This document shows, piece by piece, positions 54,100-64,000 of a stretch of DNA of 64,000 nucleotides. Position 1 is the first letter of the stretch; each line of letters starts with the position of its first letter. The stretch comes from Aquatica leii (lineage: Eukaryota; Arthropoda; Insecta; Coleoptera; Lampyridae), in contig CM069432.1 in NCBI GenBank assembly GCA_035610365.1, forward strand, positions 127,110,255 to 127,174,254. Reading direction: 5' to 3'. Both the position numbers and the translations under genes were made by a program. The notes under the pieces are model-generated. The model had not been told where the DNA came from, searched no databases, and saw nothing but the letters and a program-made list of their open reading frames with translations.

Positions 54100-57000
54100 A
54101 AAAAATTACTATGATCCAACTAAATTGATACAAAATCAAAATAATAAATGAATAAAATATTTACAGAAACAAACATACAGTAAAGAAACTGGTATAAACA
54201 AATAATTACTTATAATACTGCATTTTAATTTTAACATAAAAAAATTCTGTCGAATTAAAGAATATCACAATTCCTACAATCATATTATTTGTTATATGCC
54301 AAAAAACCAAATAGGTTCCATAATAATGCTTTTAGAAGCATAGAGGCAGTATTGATATTAATGAAAGCCTTCCTGTAGCAGTAGAATGGTTTATGTTTTG
54401 AGATAGGTTTTGACACTCCAGTAGAATGCTGTACAGACAGTGCTTATAGAGTCCTATTAGACGTTGTAAAAAAGCAGGCCAAAGGTAGAAGTTTTCACGT
54501 TCCATTAGAATGCTTTAAAATAGTTCCTATGTTGTAGAATAGCATGACAAAGTTAGCGACTAAAAGGTAATTGATTTGCATGCTTTTACAGGGTTTTAAT
54601 ATCATACTATAAGAAACTCAAAAAACATTAAATGATTAGTTTTAAGTCATTTTTTATTAAGAAATTTGTACAGTATCTTTGTCTAAACTATAATAATTTT
54701 TAATCAATGGTTTGTGGATTTCTAGTTTGCTGCATCATCCTAATTATTTTATTTTTTAATTTCGCTTTACCATGACGTAGCCATTGGAACACCTTCTCAT
54801 TAATAACATCTATAGGAACTTCTTTGAATCAACTTTGGGTTAATTGTATAACAAAATTATGCGGTTAATTATTTTTTATTATCTATTATCAGTCGCATGC
54901 ATTTTCAGTAGATTTATATCAAAAATATGTTTCTTTTTATGAATAAAATTAATTTTTTATTACAATGCTTTTTAAGTTTATGTCCGCAGGTTGGCCACCC
55001 CTGCTCTAAAAAAATAACTGGATGCCAAGTAAAAAATAAACAATAACAATAAAGCGCTAAAACGTGGATAAGCTGATTGTACAAAAATAGATATATGTTT
55101 TCAATTGTTTCTTTTTGTACTTACTTTTACTTAAATCAGCAGAACATCTAATAGCTTTTTCTTCTTTAATTCAGCACAAAAAAGAACACATTTACAAATA
55201 TAGACTAAGCCCGAAGTCGCCTTCCTTTTGTAAACGTAAAACTGCATATACCCGTAACCGTATAAGTACTTACTTAGAAGCGTTTCTGAAGAATTAAACT
55301 AGGTAGTCGGTACATATCTCGTCACAATTCTCAGAAATCAAAGTATCTTATTTACATTTACAGTATCAAACGCGAATGCATAGGTTTTTTATTACATACT
55401 TATCTTTATCAACAAAATTTAGATGTGAGCGTTTAATCTCTACAAGAAGTTATTTTTGTTTAGGTACTTTAGGTATTACAATTTAGCAACTTGTACAAAC
55501 GGTTTTTTCTGATATTAAAAATTATATTTCTTTATCGCGAATAAAGAACGATTAAACCGATTTTAGAGGTACTAAACACTAAAAGAATGTTATCATATTA
55601 GTCATAATACTTGAATTTCAATGCATTGTCAAGGCTGCTATAAACACTTTATTTTTTATATCAATATAGAAGGAATATAGGAGTGATTTTAAAGGGTACT
55701 TTATTCTCCTTCTATATGCATTGTTATAGAATCAATATGAGAACGCCATTAGGACGCTACATTTCTAATACTTTAGTGATTCTTATCAACTGCCAATTGT
55801 AAGGCTGCTATAAGCACTTCTTTTTTAAATTAAATATAGTATTCCTATAGGAGTGTTTTTAAAAGAATCTTTTAGAGTAGTTTATTATTCTTATATAGGC
55901 ATTCTTATAGAATACGTTTGAAATTAGGTGTGTTATTAGAAGTCCATACACAAACTACTATTGGAATGCTTTAGAAATGAATATTTAGGAATGCTAATGG
56001 AACCTACATGGAACTTATGGTTTTGTGGGATATTCTTTATCTACAAATACTTTTTTAGAATTATGTCTAAATTTAATAAATAAATATTGTAGTAGATTAA
56101 AAATTTTTACTATGTTACTTTAAACAAAAATTTAACACCATTATAAATTTTTACAATTGAACTATTACATATAAAACACCAGTTAAACTTTACACACATT
56201 TTTCTAATGCTCATGCGTTATCACGTGCATTCCAAAAAGTAAAATAGAAAAAACTTTAACATTATTCAACAATAGCAGTAAAAACAGAAAAAGAAAAACT
56301 ACTTTTCAAACCACCCTATTAATAAAAAAACAAACACAAAATAAATAAAAAATCAAATACTAACATTAAAGGCCGGTTTTACAAACTCAGAATAAGCTAC
56401 AGAATTGCGTTATTCCGGAAATAGACTGAAAAACTGTTTTACAAGCTATCTTTAATCTAGAAATATCTAATACCAAATGTAAAGTAAGGAATAAGTTATC
56501 AGATTGAAAGTTATTTTACGAATAACCTGACATTTTTAGAGTTATTCTACAACATACCAGTTTAGTTTTACTTTTGAATATTATCTTTTTATTATTATTA
56601 AAAATAATATAAATTACTTTTTACATGTAGCAATTGAATTACTGAATGTACCTTTATTTTAGTCATCGTACGAAAAAGATATAAAGAACAGACCGCAAGG
56701 AACAGTCGTGTAAAAATAGGTGCGGGTGCTTTAATATTAATGTTACTGTAAATATATTATTTGTTTGATTAATTATAGGTCGGCACAAATCACAAATATA
56801 ATAAATTTTACATTAAGTAAATATATTTTGCCTAACAGAGTATACTAAAATAAGGTTACTTGCAACATTTTATTGACCGGTAGTTAGAAAAATAGTGGGT
56901 CTTTGGGCCCCGAACGTTCTTATTTAGCGGGTGCTTTAGCTCAGGAATACCCGCAGAGTTGCCGTTACTAAAGTAGGAAGCAAAAAAAATTAGAAAACAA

Positions 57001-59345
57001 AAAAAAATTCAGTAACCACTATTTTGACGAATTAAATGATTCAAAATTTAGCAAAATGTTTACATAAAACGATTAGTAAAATTTAACACTTGCGCAGAAC
57101 GATTCCATAGGTACCAACATCAAATTTTTTTTTATTATTCAGGGAGTAATTATTCCCGTATAAAATGTTTAAGATAGTGAGTTGTAAAACAGTAAGACTT
57201 TATTCTTCGTTTTACTCTAGGAGTATTTTTAACCAAAGGATACTGATTCTTTGTTTAAATATGTACTTGTGAAACTTGCCCTGTAATTTAAAAGGTAATA
57301 AATAAAATTTTATTTTACCACCAAAGTAACTACATTCAACCCAAATCTCCAAAGTCGATAACAAAAGTTTACTTACATAGTTTTTTAAATTTTGTATTGT
57401 CACTACAATTTTCACGCTTATCAAAAATTTGATTTAGTTTAATTACTGCCTTATTGTAGTCTTGAATTTTATATTAGTTTTAGTTAACATATAAACATAT
57501 TTTTATATGATAAATGCTTATCTTAGAGATCATATAAAAACATGCAATGGTTTAGTTTAAATAATTAAAATAGTACACAATAGATTTGAAATAACTTTTT
57601 AAATCTTAAAATATAGACCACATAATAAATAAACGTTTACATTATTAAATTGAGACAAACATTACTTTTATAATTTTAAGATTTCTAATTAATAAAATTT
57701 TATTAATTATTATAAATAATTTTGTTATATTTTCTATGTTAATATAAATAAAACAATATAAATTTGTACTATTATTTTACGGTAAACAAAAATATATATT
57801 AAATTACAGTATTATTACAGCGAAAGATTCACTTAATCAATTTTTTTTTAATTATAGAAATATATTTTTGAGATATTAAATATTTTATTCAATTTTTGTG
57901 ATGTAGTAATTTTTGATGACAACGAAATTGCGGTTCAGCTACTATAAACTTGGCTTCTCTTCATATCAACTCGGGCGTCATAACGCTTATCTCGCTTGTA
58001 ATAGCTTTCGTAGAGCGATATCGATGTTTAGCTTTGCTAAAAAAAAAATCATTTATACAAATAGTTTTATGTATTGGAAAAACAATTTATTTAAACTAAA
58101 TACAATGTTATAAGTATAAAACTACATTTGGTTATTTACAAATTCAAACAGTCATAAAACATTTGAAGTACGTTTCTTCTTAACAATTATTTATGCATAT
58201 TGGCAAAACTGTTAAGTTGTAAAATTTTATTTCTATAATTAAAATAATTGTCTTTTTGTGAGTAAGATAAAGCATTTCGTGACTCATCGCGCTGTAAATA
58301 AGCTTAAGGGTGTCTGGTTTACCACAGCGTAAAGAGCGAGGTTTTAAAAGATATCAAGTTAATTTTCCCTATGACCGAGCGTAGCTGGCGACTAATCTGA
58401 TAAGGGATTCGTGGGGCAAAGAGCTTATACACATCTTCAATATGGACAGATTGAGTAGATTTTAGTTTCTAATCCTACTCTTACGTATAAAAGCTTTCTA
58501 TGTAATAGTGTCACTACTCAGACAAAACTGTTTGAATTAATTTGTGTTATTATTGACAAAATCTTAATTTTAGATTATACACAAACTGCTTTATTGAATA
58601 TTGTAAATGTAATACATAATGCGACGATTTATATCAGTTAGTTAGGTAGCACACATCATTTTAAAAAGATTAATTAATAGAAATTATTTCGACAAATGGA
58701 AATACATCATTTTTTTTAATATTAAAATTTTTCTTAGCAAGGTAAGACGCAATAGGAAAACGTGGCATAAAATTTAAAAAAATATTAGAAAGATTAGCAA
58801 GCAAAGCAACTGTAACTATCTATATACTATATTTAAAAAGTAATCAAAACCTTATAATAATAATAAACAAAAGTAATAAAAAAACTGTTACCTGTGTTTT
58901 TTTTGTAACAAAATGTTATCGTTTACTAGAAAATTTACGAGTTATATATAAGTTTTGTATTTATTTTGTAAAGTAACTAGGCGACATTTTGGTCAACGTG
59001 TAATATAGAATAAGGTGATTTTTAAGATAAAGTAATTGTAATTGTCATGTGTTAAATAAATTTAGGCAAAAAATGTATAAAAGCAACAGCATTAGGATAA
59101 AATCAAGAATAAAAAAAACAGCAAGAAAGCTAGTCATAAAACAAAGTTATGTACCAGTAAATAAAAGTAATGGGATGTAGTGACAAGAAACAAAATTATC
59201 GACCTAATTGAACTACCAAAAAATGTGTAAAAGTGCAAAAGTGCATAAGAAAGACAATATAGATAATTAATGAAGGATATTTAGGAAATAATAACAAATT
59301 TTAAAAATCTAATTTATTTAAATATAATTTACTAGCATTTTGCGC
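54100..59345. other. AT-rich interval with a tandem repeat and no recognised gene
   Basis: No gene identified. A stretch at 54350-56000 is full of related short motifs (TAGAATGCT, TTAGAAGC, AAGGCTGCTATAARCACTT). A 66-codon frame at 57913-58113 lies in a locally less AT-rich patch, but without motifs. A segment at 56372-56560 starts GGCCGGTTTTACAAACTCAG and has internal dyads, and could be a small non-autonomous element; its other end was not found. Confidence 0.5.
55627..55966 (+). repeat. Two tandem ~170-bp repeat units
   Basis: Units start at 55627 and 55797 with AAGGCTGCTATAARCACTT. Both continue with an ATATAGGAGTG or TATAGGAGTG block, then CTTATA/ATTGTTATAGAAT. Divergence is considerable, so the duplication is old. 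Confidence 0.65.
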
Positions 59346-59349
59346 TATA

Positions 59350-59969
59350 CAGTGTGTCCCAACGATCTGGGGGTGGAAGATTACGCCTATACTGTTGATT
59401 TAAAAAAATATATTATAATAGATTCTTTTAGTCGACAACAAGGAGCATCTCGTAAAAATATTTTGGTATATACAGGGTGGCCCATTTTCGAGTACCACAC
59501 CAAACTTGTGTTTTTTTAAATGGAACGCCCTATATATTATTATATATTTGAATTTTCTGTTAAGTACTGAGCAAAATGATATAAAGTACTATGGATCTAC
59601 GACCAACGGTTCCTGAGTTATTGACATTGTTATGTAAAAATATTTGTCAATTGAGTAGGCTCCTGTTCCGCCATCTTTAAATATATCGAAGTGAAATTTT
59701 GGTATTTGTATTTCTAATATGTCTAGTATTGACCTCTATACTCAAATTGTAGACTCTTTTCTCTACATATACAGGGTGGTCCATTTTGCGCAATGTTATT
59801 TTTCTCAATTTTTTTAAATGGCACACCCTATATTTTATTACAGATTTGAATAGCATTTTTTACGAGCTTTCAATAGATACTCACTTTATACTACCTATTC
59901 CTAAGTGTTTTTGAATTATTCTGTCTTAAAGTTGAAAATTGCAAAATTTTGTTACTTTTCTTGAATTTT
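59350..59969 (+). repeat. Left inverted repeat with nested end-like motifs
   Basis: It carries three tips, each preceded by TA: CAGTGTGTCCC (59350), CAGGGTGGCCCATTTT (59473) and CAGGGTGGTCCATTTT (59772). Their complements on the right end at 61939, 61816 and 61517. Confidence 0.85.
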
Positions 59970-60124
59970 CTTCACATCAACGTAGCCCGATTTCCGCTTG
60001 TCCCTTTCTGTTCCTTAGCAACTTAACAAATGAAAGTCTCTTATTGTCAATAGTTTGTGAAATCATTGTTGATAGTAATCTGCATAGTTACCTTGTTAAT
60101 AACTGGTTATCTACTTATTGTGCG

Positions 60125-61181
60125 ATGAATTTCTCAAAAGAAGAGCTGATTAATATGACCTATGGTTTAGGAGAGGCTGAAAGGAACTGCTTGTTGGCGT
60201 CACGAATTTATGAACAAAAGTACCCTTTTGCTAGACATCCAAGATCTGAAGCGTTTGAACATCTTCGAGAACGATTTGAAGACACAGGAAATGTCAAATA
60301 TAAAAAAAAGAGATGTAGAGCAACGTACAGTTACAAACGATTTGACAGTTTTATTAAGTGTAGAAGAAAATCCTCACGTAAGTGTTCGTCAGATCGCGGT
60401 GCAAGTAGACCTTAGCAAAACTTCAATACAATGAATTATAAGCAAACATAAATTTCACCCATACCATTTGTGCTTGCATCAAAGCCTACGACCGCAAGAT
60501 TTCGTAGATCGCGTCGCATTTTGTAATACTATAATAGAAAAAATTAACCAACAACCCAATTTTATTGACTTTGTACTATTCAGCGACGAAGCAAGTTTTA
60601 ATAACGTAGGAGTCATTAATACACATAATATGCACTATTACTCCGTTGAAAATCCACACTGGGTACGACAGATAGACTACCAGAATCAGTGGACCGTGAA
60701 TGTGTGGGGTGGTATTATCAATACGATTGTAATAGGACCTTTCTTTTTTGATGGTTCCCTGACAGGCGAAAAATATCTGCAATTCCTTCACGAAGATTTA
60801 CCACAGTTGCTTGAAAATGTAAATCTACATACTCGACAAACTATGTATTACCAACATGATGGAGCCCCGCCGCACTACCATAATCGAGTACGTCGCTATT
60901 TAGAACATTGGCGCGAAGATCGGTGGATAGGTCGCGGTGGTCCCATTGCTTGGCCAGCGAGATCACACGATCTCACTCCCCTAGACTTTTTTATTTGGGG
61001 ATATGTGAAACAGGAGGTGTATAAGGATTTGCCTACTGCACCGGCCAATATGAAAGTTCGAGTTGGAGAGGCCTTTCGAAGAATTCGAAGAACTACCCTT
61101 CAAAATGTCAAAACAACTTTCACTAGGTGGTTGGCATTGTGTATTGCTGAAAATGGAAACATTTTTGAACATTTAATATAA
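60125..61181 (+). pseudogene. Tc1/mariner DDE transposase, DD41D spacing, two lesions
   Basis: The start is set at the ATG at 60125 (MNFSKEELINMTYGLGEAER), because the N-terminal DUF4817-like helix-turn-helix begins there; the frame is open further upstream but runs into the inverted repeat. The N-terminal part (RIYEQKYP, RFEDTGNV) shifts frame in an A-run near 60302. The second half (VEENPHVSVRQIAVQVDLSK) then meets a TGA at 60432 before continuing to 61181. Catalytic motifs are FSDEASF (about 60579), VNVWGGI, GPFFFDGSL, YQHDGAPPH (about 60850) and WPARSHDLTPLDFFIWGYVK (about 60951). All three catalytic Asp are present, with 41 residues between the last two. The usual SPD is SHD. Length of about 350 residues is normal for the superfamily. 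Confidence 0.9.
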
Positions 61182-61320
61182 AATTTATAATTCATTGTGT
61201 CCTTTAATTCCATTTTAAAGATGACAGTTATACTGTTAGGTTCTACGAGTACATAATAGTTCCCCTTCTGTAGTCCATTGTTTCATTGTCCTAATTTATT
61301 TTATAGACCCTTATTGTGAC

Positions 61321-61939
61321 AAATTCAAGAAAAGTAATAAAATTTTGCAATTTTCAACTTTAAGACAGAATAATTCAAAAACACTTAGGAATAGGTAGTA
61401 TAAAGTCAGTATCTATTAAAAGCTCGTAAAAAATGCTATTCAAATCTGTAATAAAATATAGGGTGTGCCATTTAAAAAAATTGAGAAAAATAACATTGCG
61501 CAAAATGGACCACCCTGTATATGTAGAGAAAAGAGTCTGCAATTTGAGTATAGAGGTCAATACTAGACATGTTAGAAATACAAATACCAAAATTTCACTT
61601 TGATATATTTAAAGATGGCGGAACAGGAGCCTACTCAATTGACATATTTTGTTACATAACAATGTCAATAACTCAAGAACCGTTGGTCGTAGATCCATAG
61701 TACTTTATATCATTTTGCTCAGTATTTAACAGAGAATTCAAATATATAAAAATATATAGGGTATTCAATTTAAAAAAACACAAGTTTGGTGTGGTACTCA
61801 AAAATGGGCCACCCTGTATATACCAAAATATTTTTACGAGATGCTTCTCGTTGTCGACTAAAATAATCTGTTATAATATATATTTTTAAATCAACAGTAT
61901 AGGCGTAATCTTCCACCCCCAGATCGTTGGGACACACTG
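61321..61939 (-). repeat. Right inverted repeat with nested end-like motifs
   Basis: Reverse complement of 59350-59969 with a few substitutions; the three tips are mirrored in the same order and spacing. Confidence 0.88.
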
Positions 61940-61941
61940 TA

Positions 61942-62928
61942 TATTGAATATTCTTAGTAATTACAACAACGGAAAGGAGTAAAAAAGGTAAACCCTAAAA
62001 ATAGCGGTAGTTGTAGTGATAAGGTTTTTTGTTTTAGAAACTTTGAGAGGTGAGTAACTAAAATGTAACCTATTAACAATTTAATTTATCTAAAATGCGA
62101 CAAAAAGTTATAATAAATAATCAAAAAAGTAGTTTTTGTAGCAAACTAAACGTGTAGACGTTAAAAATGTAATAAACATTTAATAAGCGTTTTACTGACT
62201 GTAGTGTTGTGGCGTAACAAACGGGTTACTTGTTGAGTAAATAATATTAACATTAAGATAAGGTCGCAATAAGGACCTAATGTAGACCGCGTCGAATAAA
62301 AACGTTCTTATAATTCTAAAAATCAATGTTGTAAATTATCTTATGAGTATAATTACTAACAACCTGTCAAATATAATTCATAAAGCCGCAAAGCAAAAAT
62401 GCTTATTTTTTATATTTGGATTTGTTGCACTTACAATTACAAAAAGTACTAAACAGAACATAAACTGTTTAAAATATTAGATCTCGTTAATATCCAAATT
62501 TTTTTATAAGAAAAAAAACTTCTTACGTTATTTTAAAAGACTTGAAAGCTAAATTTTTAAGTCCTTGCTGATGCAAGCTGCTCAAAATTTAAAATACAAT
62601 AAATTTTTCATGGTTAATCGGTTTTCTGTGAAAAAAAAATGCTTAAAATATCCAATTAAAAATGAACTTAAATTTAAAAACAAAAAGCAGTAATTAAGTA
62701 AATTTGTTGATAATTGAATGGTACCAATCAATTAAAATGATTACTTGTTTGTACCTATTTCATAGAATCATCTATCGTATTATCTACGTAAATAATAGAT
62801 TATCTTAACTATCATCTAGAAGTATTCTTTAACTTGTATCTAAATCTTTACCTAGATAAAAAAATTGGAAATTATCTATTAAAATATTTTTAGGGTAATT
62901 GGTGTATTATTTATTTAGAATAATATAG
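61942..62928. other. AT-rich spacer, nothing recognised
   Basis: No coding or structural feature was found between the mariner element and the Penelope-like fragment. Confidence 0.5.
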
Positions 62929-63950
62929 ATGCTAGCTTTCAAACTTGGTCTAAGTTTTTCATCAGGCAAAATTAAATTAATTTTCTCGTTGTTCACAAAA
63001 GTACCAATACTTGATACTTTACATCTTTTACAACGACAGTTTGATAATAATAGCATCAAGTTATTTGAACATTGTTTGACAACATCATTCCTTTTGTTTA
63101 ATGGTAAATACTACAAACAGATAGATGGTGTAGCAATGGGATCGCCAATTTCTCCATCTATTGCTAATTTTATTAATTGGAACATTTTGAAGAAGAAACC
63201 TTAAAATCTGCATTTAAAAAACCAAAGTTATAGCTTAGATATGTAGATAATATTTTTGCGATTTGGTCTCATGGTATAGATGAACTACAAATGTTTCTTC
63301 AATATCTTAACAATCGACATCCAAACATAAAATTTAGTATTGAAAAAGAAATTAATGACACCTTACCTTTTTTTGATGTAAAAATAGAAAAAAAAACAGA
63401 TGATACTTTAATACATTCAGTTTATCAAAAACTAACACATACAGATCAATACATAAACGCAAATTCTTATCATCACCCAGCTCAGAAACTTGGGATGATT
63501 CGCACATTGTGTAATCGTGCAACAATAATTTGTCACCAAAATAAATTACAAGAAGAATTAGAACACCTTAAGAAAGTTTTTATAATAAATGGTTTTAATT
63601 AAACAAATTAAAAAGTTTCTTAGACCAAAAACAAGACCTACTTCAACAGATAATTTAACTATTAACGAAAACTTTGTTATTTTATTTTTTTTCCAACATA
63701 AGTGACAAAATTGGAAGAATACTAAGTAAACATAAGATAAAAGTAGCTTATAATACTACTACTTTGAGAAAACTAAAACAATTTCTAAAATAAAGAACTG
63801 GAAATCAAGAAAGATTAGAGAAGCTATTGAAATTATTAAACATCCTAACAATTTGAATAGAGACAGTGGTTACAAACTTCTGACACATGATTACCTGTTA
63901 TTTTTTAATCTTAATTTGTCCACCATTTACACTTAAGCTACGTCTAGAGT
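62929..63950 (+). pseudogene. Penelope-like element reverse transcriptase, 5'-truncated, GIY-YIG deleted
   Basis: The open frames 62929-63204 and 63291-63602 give the C-terminal half of a Penelope-like RT: YYKQIDGVAMGSPISPSIAN, then, after a frame change, LEHFEEETLKSAFKKPK-stop-LRYVDNIFAIW. The second half has LNNRHPNIKFSIEKEI, TLPFFDVKIEKK, HTDQYINANSYHHPAQKLGM and RTLCNRATIICHQNK. The catalytic YVDD is YVDN. Downstream, text such as SDKIGRILSKHKIKVAYNTT and TLRKLKQFL runs straight into NWKSRKIREAIEIIKHPNNL, which in intact elements lies beyond the GIY-YIG endonuclease, so that domain is missing by an internal deletion. The 5' part of RT is also absent. Confidence 0.87.
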
Positions 63951-64000
63951 TTTTATGGTGGTTTTTCTTTAGACCTTCGAGCAAATGCTGTAGCTAAATA

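Larger units (their letters stand above)
59350..61939 (+). mobile_element. Tc1/mariner-type element (DD41D) with ~620-bp inverted repeats
   Basis: A 2,590-bp element flanked by TA (59348-59349, 61940-61941). The inverted repeats run 59350-59969 and 61321-61939, nearly identical. The outer tip is CAGTGTGTCCCAACGATC. Inside the repeats are two more TA-flanked end-like motifs on each side (see the repeat entry). One plus-strand transposase gene has a single frameshift and a single stop, so this is the best preserved DNA transposon gene in the window. Confidence 0.93.

Noticed and set aside
55627..55966. CRISPR-like array
   Set aside because: Two diverged tandem units without spacer pattern in a eukaryotic setting.
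57913..58113. 66-codon frame as an exon
   Set aside because: Less AT-rich patch but no splice context, domain or neighbouring coding text.

Overview
This window is repeat-rich eukaryotic DNA, most likely from an insect. It is strongly AT-rich and has no operon structure or dense coding. I found no host gene I could defend. What it holds is a dense, nested set of transposable elements of families common in arthropods: piggyBac, Tc1/mariner with DD41D spacing, PIF/Harbinger, hAT, Ty3/gypsy, BEL/Pao, L2/CR1-like, R1/LOA-like and Penelope-like elements. Nearly every coding region is broken by stops, frameshifts or deletions. The species cannot be named from the sequence alone.

Layout. 1-3284: a large foldback (two ~1.04 kb inverted arms around a ~1 kb loop) with a partial third copy at the window edge. 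6858-10622: an old L2/CR1-like non-LTR retrotransposon split by a complete piggyBac element (7776-10192). 10911-17677: a gypsy-type LTR element ('A') on the minus strand, with 135-bp LTRs and a 5-bp target duplication, split by a Tc1/mariner element (11336-13385). 17683-20958: AT-rich repeats and a hammerhead-ribozyme-like core. 20959-24414: a probable PIF/Harbinger element split by a hAT element (22500-23597). 25230-37250: a second gypsy element ('B', minus strand) whose gag is split by a BEL/Pao element (30471-36539, two mismatches between its LTRs). 39022-39328: a perfect 150-bp inverted repeat with a 7-bp spacer. 42876-43360: several hairpins. 46080-47250: a fragment related to the 5' end of gypsy B. 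47340-53990: two R1/LOA-type non-LTR elements lying head to head, both lacking most of the endonuclease. 59350-61939: a nearly intact second DD41D element with ~620-bp inverted repeats holding three nested sets of ends. 62929-64000: a Penelope-like reverse transcriptase whose GIY-YIG domain is deleted.

These are independent selfish elements, not a pathway. The nesting gives relative ages: L2-like before piggyBac, LTR A before its mariner, Harbinger before hAT, gypsy B before BEL. Of seven reverse transcriptases, only LTR A and BEL keep a full YxDD active-site box. All calls rest on my own reading of the sequence and translations, with no database search.
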